64,000 bases of DNA from Ehretia macrophylla (GCA_037974665.1 CM075775.1:28927232-28991231), one strand, 5' to 3'. Positions 38,801 through 51,162 are shown, counted from the first letter of the stretch. The notes: generated by a model from the letters alone, not told the origin. Program-made: numbers and translations.

Positions 38801-41800
38801 TATGTAGCCATTCTTAAATGCTAATTTCAACTACTTTTCTTTGACTATCATTTTTTGTCATATTCTCTTGGCATTTTAGCTGTGTGAATTGAGACACTTG
38901 ATCTTCTAGGTACTGCGGTTTCTTCTCTCAAATGCAAGATGGTGGCTAGAGGAATACAAGTTTGATGGGTTTAGGTTTGATGGTGTGACTTCAATGATGT
39001 ATACTCACCATGGTTTGCAGGTATGATTGAATTTCTCAACAGAAAATGTGCAGGCTCCTCCCTGCTGGATCAGTAACTTGTACACATACCACTACAAGTG
39101 ATGGCATTATATGATAAAATTCCGCAGGAATGGCAATTGATATTTACCCATTTTACAGGATCCTTTAATGGAGTTTATCTATCGTTAAAAATGTTATTGG
39201 TCTGCCTGCTAAAATACTTTACTGACAGTTCTCATTTTATTGATCTTAGGTTGCCTTTACTGGGAACTACAATGAGTATTTCGGGTTCGCAACTGATGTA
39301 GATGCTACGGTTTATCTGATGCTGGTTAATGATCTCATTCACGGGCTCTTTCCTGATGCTATAACCATTGGTGAAGATGTATGTATGCGTAATTCAATCT
39401 GGTAACACCTTTAAGGTGGAAAACCTAGATTCATGTGATTTAGCCATAAGAGTATCTTGTAAACATTAAAAACATGGTAGATCTTCACATGCAAGACCAT
39501 AAAAAAGGAGAGGTGATGGACCAGACTGAGTTTTCGTATGACTTCATAATAAAGAGTCAAGAAGAGGTGGAGAAAAGGAAATAAAATATCATCAATGCAG
39601 CTCACCATGACTGCAAGAGGAGAAAAAGTTCTTTCTTTAAGGAGAAGATTTTATTCATCACGTTTGTCTTTTGTTAGGTCAGATTAGTTAAATGGTTCAA
39701 AAAGTCCTGTGGAAGCATTTGATGGTAGATGCATTCACAAGACCAGTAATCAAGCTGCCAGTTTCCTTGAACCCAATTGATAGCAACTTGCAATTTTGAA
39801 AGACTAGTCTAGTCCTTCTCCTTAGTCATTGTCTATTCATAGAAAAGCTGTTGGTAGTCTTAGCCTTGAAGTTTCTATGGATCATTTATGCGGACTACTA
39901 AAGGCCTTCGACATTTTCAAGGACCTTTTGCTTGAGCTATCCTGCTATCGGTTGTTAGCATCATTTTGAACTGTTGTGCCAACAGAATCAACTAGAAATA
40001 CTTTCAATCAACTGAAGTATGATCATTAGCCAGATGATTAGCATTTCATTGTACCCTGTTCGGTTTAATTCAAACACGGAACAAGGATGGAGCTACTCCT
40101 ACATATCCACAATCTGGATTCCCTATTACATGTTTGAAACTTGTTATGGAAGGTTCCTTAACGTGGTTTCTTCTATCTCCCTCCTTTCCCTGAAAAAGCA
40201 AACCTTCCCTCTCTTTTTTATTGCATCTCATATATATGCATTTTGTGTCAAATTGGTCGGAAATTCTTTTATTTCATGCAAGCTTGTTAACCAGATTGAA
40301 TATTTTATACTTTTTGAACATGAACCTCAAAATTTCTTACTGGTACGGGGAAGAAGTTGTCTTTCTTCGATTATGTCATTTTGACGAGGGTGATCTCAGA
40401 TGCTTGTATCTATTGCCTGCCCTTTTAAGCAATTTCCCTTATTTCAGGTTAGTGGCATGCCAACATTCTGCATACCTATTCAAGATGGTGGTGTTGGGTT
40501 TGACTATCGTCTTCATATGGCAATTGCTGATAAGTGGATCGAAATGCTCAAGTATGTTGCCTCTATAGTTTGAATTTTTTATGTTGCACTTTCTGGAAGA
40601 GAAATTGATTCTTAAATTTAGGGAACCTTTTCTTGCTGGGGAAATTGTTTCTCTAGATATACAACTCATTGTTGTAAACTGCAAAAGATTTATGTTGTCA
40701 ATTGGAGAGTAGAGATTTATAAGATTTAGAATGAGTTTCTGTTTCATGTGATCGAGTGAGCAAATCTTACATACCATTCTTAACGTGAAAAGAGAGTTCA
40801 GCTTGAAATAAATTCTCCTGAAAATAAATGGAAAATGAGAAGTGGTTGTAGGTTGCAGGTCCATATGAGTTCACTAGCATTTCAGTCTTAGGCAGGTATG
40901 TGACAAATTTTCGTGGATGTAGAAAAAGTTTTCATCTATTAGTAAACTTGATATGGGGGAAAAAGTTTAAAACACATTTATCCGTCTGTATGACAACTTT
41001 TATGCCAAGCATCATTATGAAGTTGTCATTTTTATTTAAACCATTAGAAAAATGGATCGTAAGCATATTTTTTTATGGAGTAACAATTATACTTAATCTA
41101 TAATTAACGTGCCAAATCATTTTGAAAATCAAGTGGCAGATAGCATTTGTCCATGATAGATGCCTTTTCAGCTCAAAATTTATTATAAAAGAGTGGCATA
41201 ACTTTTACCAAACCCCAAACATGGCATAAAGATGATGTGAATTCTTTTATGAAAACGAAAAACCAGCTCAAGATATTTGACACTTTGCCACCTGTTTTGG
41301 ATATATTATGCTCTCTCAGTTCTTAAGATACTCTTCTTAGAAATTTGAGGCTCTAATCCATCTCGCTTTGGTTTAGCTCTCAATTCCTGTGATAGTAGTA
41401 GAAGCAGGCTTAAGGTTTCTTAGAGATAGGAGTATAATTTAATAGTTTGTTTGGAGCATATATTTCATTGTTTTGAATACTTTCATTTATATATTGACTT
41501 AAGAAAGTTTCTCAGCTTTTGCTTCATGTACTTTATGCAGGAAAAGGGATGAGGATTGGAAAATGGGTGACATTGTCCACACACTAACCAATAGAAGGTG
41601 GTTGGAGAAGTGTGTCGCTTATGCTGAGAGTCATGACCAAGCCCTAGTTGGAGATAAAACTATTGCATTCTGGTTGATGGACAAGGTTGTATGAGTTTGC
41701 ATAGCACATTACTCAATTGGTTCTGGACTTGTATACTCTGGCACAGACTACTAGAGTAACCCATCATACAAATTGGAAAACTATAGATTGGATTGGATTG

Positions 41801-44196
41801 GATTTATATTTAACTTACATCTTAGCAACTGAAAACACTTAGTTGTATGGTGCACTTATCTTCTATGGCCTCATTTCCACTGGTGGCGCTGCCTGGATCG
41901 AAGAGGGACTGTCAACCTTTATACATGTGTCACTGAATGTAGCTCTGAATTTCTGCATAAACATTAATTAGCTCGTGTAATTTATGTGGGTCCCCTATGA
42001 TCATAATATTCAGAGTCCCTAATAGTTACAACTGATAGTTGTGTTAATATAGCCTCTGAATTTAACTTGACGGTCAACAGTTGATGCTGTTAGAATTTCA
42101 TATTTTGTTCCCTTACTACAATCTGCTGGATGTATTGAAGCATTTTAGTATCTTATATCTGCTGTGAAACAGGATTTCAAGGGTGCTGCACAAAGATTTG
42201 TCTCCACTGGCATAGCTAATCTCATTTCCGTTTTCTAACCTTTTCAGGACATGTATGATTTCATGGCTCTGGATAGACCATCGACTCCCCTGATAGATCG
42301 TGGTATAGCATTGCACAAAATGATCAGGCTTATCACTATGGGGTTAGGTGGTGAAGGTTATCTGAATTTTATGGGCAATGAATTCGGGCACCCTGGTAGG
42401 GATTGATAATTTTTATTATACTTACGCAGTTTATTCTTTGACTTCTAATATATCTTCTAAATCTGAACTATTCAGCTTTTACAATTTCCATATAAATATT
42501 TTTGTAAAATCTGTATTTCCCTTGATCAGAGTGGATAGATTTTCCAAGAGGAGACCAGCGCCTTCCTGATGGCTCATTTCTTCCTGGAAATAATTTCAGT
42601 TATGATAAATGTCGGCGGAGATTTGATCTGGTAAGTTTTGCGTGGCTTAAGCCACTGATTTTATGTTTAAGAAGCTACTCAATGTCCTATGTTAGATGGT
42701 GTGCTTTGTTTTTCTATTTTCTCTTTTCTAAATTCTACGGATTTAAAAGTACTTTACCATGTGAGAACAAAAAGTCACTCTGAAGTAGTTATCATATTGA
42801 GAAACTGAAGAATGAGATGGAGAATGGCATTAATTAGTTTTCAAGTATCATTTAACGATGGGTGAATAATTTTGTCAGTAGGTAAGCTTGTGTGTCATTT
42901 CAGTACTTCTTTCTAAAATCTCTTCTGCATATATAGGGTGACGCCAACTATCTGAGATATCGTGGAATGCAAGAATTTGACCAGGCAATGCAGCATCTTG
43001 ATGAAAACTATGGGGTATGAATCAATTTTACCTATTTTCTAGCTCTTATTCAGTTTCAAGGGTCAGTCGTTCATTTACATGTAGCGCGTTTTTTTCTTTT
43101 GGAGATTCTTCGATAATCAATTTAGTCTCTAGTTGAATAGTCGTAACAGTTCATTGAGTGTTCCTACAAATAAGTTGCTCAATTCTCTATTCTTGCAGTT
43201 CATGACTTCAGAGCACCAATACGTTTCGCGGAAGGATGAAGGAGACAGGATGATTGTCTTTGAAAGGGGAGATTTAGTTTTCGTCTTCAATTTCCATTGG
43301 AGTAACAGCTATTTTGACTATAGAATAGGCTGCCTAAAGCCAGGAAAATATAAGGTAAAGATCCAAGCATTGCAAGATGTCTATCATTAACTTTAGGAAC
43401 CCGTGACCCTTTCTTTCTGTTTACTTATAAAATTTTCTATCGTGGGGCTTTCAATTCTTGTTATTCATTTCTCTTTTATCATTATTAGGTAAAGAGTTGA
43501 GATAAATAATTGTAGTAGTTTCTCAGGATGGTTAATTAGGAAAATCAAGAACTGGTGGCATATATTCCAAAGCGTTTAATGACAATAGGAGCGCAAAGAA
43601 GAATTACATGATAGTTATCAACAGGCTGGTAGGTTAAAGGAAAAGGACTGGATATAATGAAGAAGGTGAAAAACAAGAAAAAGAAGATAGAATAATATTA
43701 ACAAAACAAGGTTCACATTTGGTGAAGTCAATTTGAGTTTATTAGCTATTATTTTTAAGCTATTGACTTGAGACAAGGCTGAGTAAGGTTCAGCACAATT
43801 GACCCTTGTGATTGTATACTACTTCAAGATTTGGAATATTCGTCTCTGTCCAAAAGAATTTCAAACTGTTTTGTGTTCAGCTTATTGTGTTTTCAACTCG
43901 TTAACGAACCTAGCATTTGCCCCTTTTAGGTGGTCTTGGACTCGGATGATCCGTTGTTTGGAGGCTTCAGTAGAATTGATCACAATGCTGAGTACTTCAC
44001 ATCTGTAAGAAAATCTGTACATTTCAATTTTTAGCACGTTTTCACTACTTTGATGTTGGAAATTCATGAAGTCCATTACTGACTTGTGCAGGAAGGGTGG
44101 TATGACGGTCGACCACGTTCCTTTTTGGTGTATGCACCTGCTAGAACGGCAGTGGTCTATGCTTTAGCCAAGGACGAGGTGAAACCCACCGAATAA
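23575..44196 (+). CDS. SBE2: Starch branching enzyme II, plastidic (1,4-alpha-glucan branching enzyme)
   Basis: It makes alpha-1,6 branches in amylopectin in plastids (GH13, EC 2.4.1.18). Twenty-two exons join in phase to 866 residues: 23575-23713, 24404-24555, 26327-26628, 27758-27856, 29291-29333, 29854-29913, 32774-32854, 34222-34338, 34965-35048, 36613-36734, 36896-37015, 38670-38799, 38910-39020, 39250-39378, 40448-40551, 41541-41685, 42248-42395, 42530-42630, 42937-43014, 43199-43354, 43930-44004 and 44092-44196. The N-terminus ([20 protein letters not shown]) is a transit peptide like that of potato SBEII. A Ser/Glu-rich variable region comes next, then a CBM48-type module around [17 protein letters not shown] (240-256) and the catalytic barrel. 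Region I is DIVHSH (436-441), the nucleophile D507 is in FRFDGV, the acid/base E562 is in IGEDVSG, and H629-D630 are in AESHDQ. The C-terminus ends KDEVKPTE without the long Glu run of potato SBEII. All catalytic residues are present. Confidence 0.97.
23763..23860 (+). repeat. AT/GT microsatellite in SBE2 intron 1
   Basis: Alternating atatgtata units and a (TA)n stretch pass into an uninterrupted (GT)n run at about 23815-23837. It is purely intronic. Confidence 0.85.
26818..27038. mobile_element. Foldback MITE in SBE2 intron 3
   Basis: Two arms of about 105 bp (26818-26924 and 26934-27038) are near-complete inverted copies around a short loop near gtacattt. Both arms carry gggtctctaaaa, ttttattt and the outer agattct/actctgata-type end. 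Downstream sequence to about 27180, and again near 27470, is full of acgattc/gaatcg motifs. The mobile unit may therefore be larger than the palindrome. Confidence 0.7.
28405..28540 (+). mobile_element. Possible SINE/LINE tail in SBE2 intron 4
   Basis: The string aaccaaaccaaaccaagc is followed by ctttattccactaggtaggg and ttggttatatgga. It resembles a widespread plant retroposon 3' region (Au-SINE or LINE tails with gggtcggctatatgga). The 5' end and target-site duplications were not found. Confidence 0.4.
30902..31736. mobile_element. MULE-like non-autonomous element with long TIRs in SBE2 intron 6
   Basis: The ends read gggtaaaa at 30902 and ttttaccc to 31736. The flanks attctaatt (left) and tttctaatt (right, just past the terminal A) match at 8 of 9 bases, fitting a 9-bp Mutator-type TSD. 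The interior has a C-rich left part, a TG-repeat core (about 31294-31370) and a G-rich right part. The right half (caaccacaggg..., tttgtcatttg, gttgttagc) matches the element at 51311-52238. No transposase is seen. Confidence 0.7.
32322..32556 (+). mobile_element. TRIM-type LTR fossil in SBE2 intron 6
   Basis: Direct repeats start tgttgaagatataaata (32322) and tgttgaaaatgtaaata (32505). Each continues aaaataaa(t/c)(c/t)tctctt. The first is followed by acatagtatttgagtgag, a worn tRNA-Met primer site. The internal part holds tttgagtcttgtggccacctg. It is short, lacks coding DNA and is old and broken. Confidence 0.6.
34391..34854 (+). mobile_element. TRIM retrotransposon in SBE2 intron 8
   Basis: Its short LTRs (34391-34508 and 34734-34854) both begin TGTTAGAAC and end CTTAACA. 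Right after the first LTR comes the tRNA-Met primer site TGGTATCAGAGC (34509-34520). Before the second LTR is a purine tract, gtgagggggag. The internal part repeats a gttcaatcttcc(a/g)(c/t)gtgt motif. There is no coding capacity. The LTRs are about 86% alike by eye, so it is several million years old. It looks structurally whole. Confidence 0.85.
34509..34520 (+). other. tRNA-Met primer-binding site of the TRIM
   Basis: TGGTATCAGAGC directly abuts the first LTR. It is the standard complement to the 3' end of initiator tRNA-Met used by plant TRIM and Copia elements. Confidence 0.85.
35374..35396 (+). repeat. 23-G homopolymer in SBE2 intron 9
   Basis: A run of 23 G follows a T14 run and gccgggccg. 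It could form quadruplex structures and is prone to sequencing and assembly error, so its length is not dependable. Confidence 0.8.
37407..37540 (+). mobile_element. tRNA-derived SINE with perfect 16-bp TSD in SBE2 intron 11
   Basis: The body spans about 37423-37524, flanked by identical aaattacaagagttgt copies (37407-37422 and 37525-37540). It starts tgactcggtggtgcagcc (A-box-like), carries gggttcgagtc (B box) and ends in an A-rich tail (caaaaaaaaaataaa). It is about 100 bp, very short for a SINE. The perfect TSD suggests a fairly recent insertion. The family is not assigned. Confidence 0.85.
38309..38342 (+). repeat. Poly-T/poly-G tract in SBE2 intron 11
   Basis: A long T run passes directly into about 12 G. 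The exact lengths are doubtful for the same reason as the 35374 run. Confidence 0.7.
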
Positions 44197-44560
44197 CTTT
44201 AAATTGCTTTTGGCAAAAGCATGATGTCCTCACTGTAATTTGTGAACTACTGGGTCTTGAAATTTTAGCCTTGTGGATCCTTGCTATGGCCAGCACTTAC
44301 ATGCATCCACAGGCAGAGCAACCAAAGGTAACCAAGATAAAAGGCAAGAGCCAGAGGATGGACATGTAAAATGGAGCAAGCGATGAGCGTGCGTGCATTT
44401 TGTAAATTATTGTATCTTCAACTTATGTGACTGGACAGGACAGATGTTGAAGCATCTGTACATGTATAGCACTGCAGGAACTTGAGTGACGTCGTTAAAT
44501 CCACACACAATGAACTATATCAGATAGAGAATAAATATCGCTATGTGCATTCTGTGGTTC
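44197..44560 (+). terminator. SBE2 3' UTR and polyadenylation region
   Basis: Sequence after the TAA at 44194-44196 runs to an AATAAA at 44530-44535, with GT/T-rich sequence just beyond. The next gene converges from the right and its stop codon lies at 44901. Confidence 0.55.
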
Positions 44561-44900
44561 TATTAGGCCTTTAGGTGCCGTGTCTGTCGGTCGCGATGGG
44601 CAAGGGCCCCCCCCCCCCTCCCCTCAAAACTTTCATCTCTCGTGTTATTATCGTATACTGCTGTTCTTGAGTGCATTTTACAGGAATACACAGATATCTC
44701 CCACTGAGTGGTTGTTTTAATACCAAAACTGAGTCTTTCGTCCAATAAACAGACAGGTCAAATGGAAGTGAAACTGAGATTAAGCGCCATCGTTTTGTAC
44801 AGCAAGATTGTTATGGATGCGCAACGTGATAAAAGGAAAACTAACAAGAAACAGCCCAAGACGCAGGAATGTTTTGCCATAAAATTCATGCATTACACAA

Positions 44901-47900
44901 TCAAGTGCTGACATAGCTGGCCTCGGACGTGGTTCCACGAGGCAGTTGATGTAGAACGCTGGTCGGAGATGAATTGGATGTAGACGATCGCAATGCCTCA
45001 GCCAGCGGTCCACCCATCGAAGCCACCTGATTTGTACCCCAAGGAGCAATCCAGTTGGATCGGTTTCCATCTCGTTCAACGTTTCCACTATGGTGATCAG
45101 TGTCGTCTCGATCGCCCGTGGAGAGCTTGAGGGAGAAGTCAGATGCTGCATTTCCTGGAGTTGAAATAGAAAGGTTGGTAGATGAAATTACTGAACTAAC
45201 ATTATTTCCAGCATTACCAGTCTCCTGAAGTGATCTAGGCCAATCATCAAAAAAGTGTCGCAAAATCCTGCCACTGGATTTACCATCACCAGAAACATCA
45301 TTTTGGGTCTCAAATGGATCCTTGTTGGTAATTAAGCGCTCAGATGGTCTGCAAGCAACAAAGAGCAAAAAGTAAAGACAAGGTTTAACATTAAGCAGAG
45401 CGGCAAATTTCTATACCTGATGGTACCTAGTGGGATAAGATCTATTTTTATTTGAAAAAATACTTTTTTTTTTGTTTGTTAACTCAGAAATATTCTCACA
45501 TCATCCAGCTCACGATGCATTGACCAAGATTAGATACCATCATCACGAGAAATTTCGGTCTCTAGATGGGTCACGCCTAACTTACCACCACCTGACCTAA
45601 TGGCTGAATGTAAATTAAAATCTGAGGATACAACAGCCCGATCCAAAACATGTACCAGTTTAGTTAAGAGTTTAATTTTTAGAGTAGCCAGAAAGGCTTA
45701 AACTTGCGTTGGGCATAATTCTACCACTCCCCCTCACCGATGAAGCAATCCCTTGGAGTCTTATTTGAAAAAATTATTGAATCCGAATAACCGTACCGAA
45801 CAGCTCTCACACTGGTGGGGGCACCTGGTTTTAGAGAGTATGAAATTAAGTGGGGGGACCTTTTGATATTGAAAGCATAACAAGTGGTTGGGGTAAGTCT
45901 GTGGCACTATGAAAAGCTATCTGCCAAGACAACCTCAATAAAAATCATAGATGCGGTCCTACAATGAAAGATATGAGGGGCCTAGGCCTACTTCAATGTG
46001 GCTCCTAACAAATCCAAAATGAATTTATTTAGCGGACCCATTCACCAAAAAGAAACAAGAATCTGATGAACAATATTTTAATAATATCGGGGTATTTAAT
46101 GGTTCAGATCATTTGATCTAAGATTTTATTCACTTTTCTTCCTTTTGGGAGACAAGCATCTCCAATGATATCTATTTGAGATGTCCTCTACCACCTGCTT
46201 TTTTACCCTCAATACAAACATACCGCAATGGCAAAGCGAGATAGTGGTACCTTTATTAGAATATCACTTGGTTACATCAATACTTGTATAAATAATTTTG
46301 GGAAAAACAACAGCAAAAGTGAAACATGACATACATCCACATTGTCTGGAATTTCTTTTTTTTTTTTTTTTTGGTTAAGCACATTGTTTGGAATTGAATA
46401 GCATTTTCCATTTTTTTTGTCACACTTGTATATTTCTAAATAAAACCCCAAGATATGGAGATAATACATATATAGTAACAGAGGCAGCAGAAAATTTAAG
46501 ATGAGTTGAATCCCGTGTGTAAAAAGTTAAATGACAAAAAATGAGTAGGGATGTTAGACAACTGATCACATTTAGTGGAATAAGATTTGGTTTGGTATTT
46601 GAATTGGTGTATTTCTGACATAAATATTCATGCTATACTGGTATAAATTCTTGAAAAAGATTTCTGTTATTGTGAAGACAATAAACAAATATATTAAATT
46701 AATAATAAATACGAATCCCGTCTGCACGTGTAAAAGTATTTAAAAATAATAAATAAATATAATAAATTTTTATCTAAAAAGTTAAATTTTTAAATAAAAC
46801 AAAAGTGTGTGAAGATAATAAATAAATATAATGAATCCCAGTGGTAACTCAATAGTTAAAATAACTAGTTACATAGAGAATATTAAGTTGACAATTTAAA
46901 TATTGTAATAAACCAAGGCAAACACCATTCAGAATTAAACTAAAAAGACATATAATTTCAGAAGAAGTAATACAAGTAAACATTAGCAAAGATCTCAAAG
47001 AGAAATATACCTTTGACTGAGGTGAAGTAGATCAATGGAAGGTGAAGGCCCAGAGAGAGTGAAATGATGTGTGCCATCACCACCACTAGAAGACATTGCT
47101 GCCAAGGGCTGAGCAGCAGCAAGAGGGTTGTTAGTTTTGAGGACTCCACCACCACCACGGCGACTGGCACCACCAGTAGTTGGATTGGTGGGTGTGGGAA
47201 TTTCCACAGGCTTTCTTGAACGGTTGCGGCCACGGTGCATGTGGCGCTCGCAATACTTGTGCCCAGTCACCACATCTCTTGAGCACCTCCACTTCTTGCC
47301 ATCAGTCCTCCTGCATCTTCCTGGCTCTGGATCCATTGCACCTCTTCCCCAATACCCTGATTGCATCACTGCTTCACAATGCATACAAATAACAACCAAG
47401 TTAAGCAAACATTAAATCAAACCTCTTAATGGTAACTGGTTTGATCGCCCTAACTATGGCGGAATATTTCCCAAATGTTAATAAACAAGATTCAACATGT
47501 TTCTTACACAAAAGTTTAAGAAACAAAATTATTTTCTTGGATACAATGGCTTCAAAACTGCGATTTGAACTCAAAAACTCTTATTACAACAAGTCACTAT
47601 CTGATCATTTCACTATACTGTTGATCCGAAACAAAAGTTTAAAGCATGTAAAAATGGTTATTATTTTGAGCTATCAACCATGCTTGTGACATCCTTGGAA
47701 GACTAAGAAGAAATGTGCACATGAACGCATGTATATATAAACATAACATTTACCACGATCCAGAAACTACAGAAAAAACTCTATATCAGATGAGGTCATC
47801 ATAAACCGTGTTAACAAATGAAACAAAACTAGGAAAGTACTGTAAAATATGAACCTAAAAAGGGATCAACAAAATGGTAAGAAATGTAAATGAGTAATAA

Positions 47901-48542
47901 ACTTACAAGATTGCTGATAATATGGATAGTGTTGAAGAGGGTGGGGAAGATAATAAGGAGAAGAAGTGAGGAGGCTTTTCTTGACTAAATGAAGAAGTTC
48001 AGGTGGAATAGGAGCACCAGCTAACATATGTCTGAATATCAAAGCTTGCAGTTCAAGCTCCTGCCACTGGGCCAAGCTGAAGTAACTCTCCATCTCTAAC
48101 AAAACCCACAAGCAAAAAAAAAAGATAAAACTTAACAAATGCAATAAAAGCTATAAAAAAAACTTAGAAGCTAAACAATCCCAGATAAGATACTTTCCAT
48201 AGCAGGAAGTAATGTGAAGTTAAGAAACTGACAAGAGAGGGAGCAAAAAAGGGTAAAAGAGAAAGAGAAAGTTGGTTGTTTACTTGGATATTTGGGGGTG
48301 GCAGTGACTGTTGAACCAGGTGGGTATGGTGACAGAGTGCTGAGCTTGCTGATGGTGGGCTCAGGTACAACAAACAATGGAAGTGCAGATGATGGGTTCT
48401 GTTCCTGCTGCTGCTGATGCTGTATTTGTTGTTGTTGTGGATTAGGGTAAAAGACAAGTCTTGGTTGCTTTGCAGAAGGTGGTTGTTGTTCTTGTTCTGA
48501 CTCATGCTGCAGCTCTCTCCATTGCTTCAGTTGAAAGTCCAT
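44901..48542 (-). CDS. GRF4: Growth-regulating factor transcription factor (GRF3/GRF4 type)
   Basis: This is a plant-specific transcription factor that, with GIF coactivators, promotes cell proliferation in growing organs. Four exons join in phase: 48284-48542, 47907-48095, 47011-47371 and 44901-45348, giving 418 residues. The N-terminus [12 protein letters not shown] with SAKQPRLVF and [18 protein letters not shown] matches the GRF3/4 group. The QLQ domain (about 92-127: [20 protein letters not shown]) binds GIF. The WRC domain (about 163-207) has the zinc ligands C169, C179, C190 and H193 and the basic RGRNRSRK stretch. The tail has [21 protein letters not shown] and [12 protein letters not shown] miR396 target site overlaps the WRC end. 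The start is fixed by the conserved N-terminus. GRF3 and GRF4 cannot be told apart safely. Confidence 0.95.
46660..46920. mobile_element. Possible worn TRIM-like remnant in GRF4 intron 3
   Basis: Two similar stretches, gaagacaataaacaaatata (about 46674) and gaagataataaataaatata (about 46812), are separated by a ctgcacgtgtaaaa motif. This resembles the repeated ends of the 32322 element. It is weak, and no primer site is left. Confidence 0.3.
47202..47223 (-). promoter_or_regulatory. miR396 target site in GRF4-like mRNA
   Basis: On the minus strand the site starts CCGTTCAAGAAAGCC and ends TGTGGAA. It encodes the RSRKPVE segment at the WRC end. This is the canonical site by which miR396 cleaves GRF transcripts, and every base of the conserved core appears present. 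Confidence 0.93.
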
Positions 48543-50377
48543 GGAGAGAGATAAAAAGAGAAAAAGAAAGAGAAAGAAAAGAGAGATATGGGATTGTTTT
48601 TGTGTTTGTGTTTGGTCGTGTTTAATATAGGGATTGTTTGGTGTGTTTGCGTATGTTAAGAGAAAGTTTCCAAAAGTCTTCTGCAGTGGTGCTTCTGTAG
48701 ACCCTTTAACTTTTGCAGCACAAAGAGAGAAAGGCGAGAGAGAGAACTCTTAACCCTCTGATATGTTTTTCGTTTGTGGCCAGGGGAGAAGCCTAGGGCA
48801 CTTGAGAAAAGACTGAGACAAGACAGTTGAGAGAAAAGAGAGACTAAAATAAATACTTTAAAATAATCTTTTTTTTTTTTTTTTACTTTAAAATATTCAA
48901 CAGAGGAAAAAGATGGAGAGAGAAGGCTTAGCCTGCAGGCTGTCTGCACAGTGTTAGCTTCGGAAACGGAACAAGAGAAAGCAGCAGTTATGAGCGTTGT
49001 TCCGAGGGAGAAAGAGGAGCACGGACTATCGTAACATTATAATAAAATTTTATAGTCATAGTGAGGAAGAAAGAAAAGTAAGAATTTTTTCGTAACATCA
49101 CAGTGTTATGAACCATACTTAGTAATCACAAATTATTCAAATTATTTTATTATAATTGTACTTATATTTCATAACAATTAAATCTCACTTGTAACGTAAT
49201 ATCGATTCTTTACAAAGAGAAGCTTAAATGCTGTTTCATTTGGGGTTGAGCTTTTTGCATTTCTGCTACAAGTCAAGACCGTGAGAGAGAAAGCTGACAA
49301 TGCAAAGTTCGATTTCAGCTAAAATCCAGACTTTGTCTACATAATTTTCATCAGCAAGCTGCTCAGTCTCGGTTCATAGTTTTAGAATGAACTTGGATTT
49401 ATATATGTCAGCATTTTCAGATCCTAAAGAAATTGATATTCAAACCTGAAATTCTCTAATTAGACCAAAAAAAAAAAAAAAAACTGAAATTCTCTAGAGC
49501 AGTTCATCTTATAGCAAATATCCTATTATCTTCTACTAATAACATTCTTGATTGTTATGTTCAAATAAGCACACAGTACTGCTATGCTTATAGAAGATAA
49601 AATCATATTGCTCGAAGACATAACACTACCAGTTGCAAACACATATTATTTGAACGCTAACTATCATTTCCTTTAAGCCATTTTTACCAACCAATGAATC
49701 TTTCCAGTCTAAACGATACATGAGCACACTCAAACGCCGAAAATGATATTTAATTAGTAATGTTTTATATCATTCTTTTATCGATTTACCTAACATATAT
49801 ATCGAATGTCAAATCTTTTATTTTCATGATAAAAAATTTCTATATAAAAAAAATGCTAGAGTAATATACGACATTAATACTATTATCATATATATATACA
49901 AAAGAATTTAATATCTTCTCTATTTTGTGGGACAGGTTTTTCGAAGCGTTTTGATTACTCATTATGCCAAGTACAAGATTATCAAGGTCATGTTAGATAA
50001 GAGCTCACTTAATTATGGGAATTTTTGTTTGACTCTAGTACCCTTTTGTTTCTTCTGCATTTAACCTCTCTTCGATGTACTTTCCATCTACAATTAACTT
50101 CTCAATACTTTACACACACCAAGATATTCCAGCCCTAGTTAATAATATTAATTTGGTTCTCTAGGTGTTATTATCAGATATAAGATCATCATCTGCCTAG
50201 GGTCATGTAAAACTAAACATTTCCAGCCCCCACATGTAATGTCATCATAAGAGCAAGTGATCAGAGATTGTCACGTTGTTTATTGGTCAAATTAACTTAA
50301 ACATGCACTTTTACCGGTGCTTTAATGTGTTTGGTGATGCAACATGAGTGGAGTCCTGTCGAGGATAAAATGTTAAT
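48543..50377 (-). promoter_or_regulatory. GRF4-like 5' leader and upstream region
   Basis: Directly upstream of the ATG is a long purine-rich plus-strand tract (48543-48590, agaga/aaaga units). In the transcript it would be a CU-rich leader. A second GAGA-type tract lies at 48725-48750. Beyond about 49000 the DNA is AT-rich without a gene. No clear TATA box was fixed. Confidence 0.45.
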
Positions 50378-51162
50378 TGGGACAATTATGCAAGTAGTTC
50401 CCGTTATTTCACTTTTATATTTCAAAATGTGTACATAAATTATATTTATCAAAGTTAGTCAAATTAGTCTCTTCGATAAAAATACAATTGAATTTAACGG
50501 AGATACACAGTGTTATATAAAGGTAAATATTAGAATATAATGTACAAATTAATCTTTATTATTTCCATAAAAGTTCAATTTCGTCTCAAATGTTATAAAA
50601 AATTTCAATTTTGTCACCAATTCATCTTCTTCCTCTTTCCTTTTTTTTTTTTCACCTCCATCGATATACACACATACACATAACAAGTACACACTCATAT
50701 ACCATGTACATACAGAAACGACTAGGCGGGGGTGCAAGTGGGGAGGATTCATGGTTGGGGCATGTTTGCGGGGTAGGGTCATGAGGCGGCGTCAGGTGCA
50801 TGGTGAAGAGGTTTTGATGGTGGGGTTGGGTGGGATGGTAAGGATGGGATACGGTAGGTATCTAGGTAGGGTTGGTAGGTTAATCTACGGTAGAAGGTTT
50901 GAGGGATGGGATGCATGTAAGGGGTGGGTGTGAGGGGGAAAGGTGGATAGGGGTGCAATTATAATGACAAATTGATAATTTCAATTATTTTTGAAAGAGT
51001 AGTTAAGTTATTTTATGTATTATGTGTCAAATATTTAACAATATGGACTCAATTGTCCACTTTTTAAAAGCATTAAGGGATTTATTTATACATTTTAAAA
51101 TTTTGGGGACTAACTTGGAAAAAAAATTAAAATAGTAAGGATTACTTCTGTAATTTATCCTA
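50378..51162. mobile_element. Foldback element with C-rich/AC-core/G-rich interior
   Basis: The ends are inverted copies: gggacaattatgcaagtagttcc on the left, and on the right the reverse complement of ggataaattacagaagtaatcc. The TIRs extend over roughly 200 bp with gaps (gtacataaatt, caaagttagtc). The interior has ctccatcgatatacacacatacacat, then a long G-rich half (50720-50950). It has the same interior layout as 30902-31736 and 51311-52238 but different ends. No coding capacity was found. Confidence 0.65.

Noticed and set aside
44563-44745. 60-codon minus-strand frame between SBE2 and GRF4
   Set aside because: It overlaps the SBE2 transcript end and a C homopolymer, with no family match.
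47128-47415. Plus-strand frames opposite the WRC exon
   Set aside because: They are antisense shadows of the conserved GRF exon.
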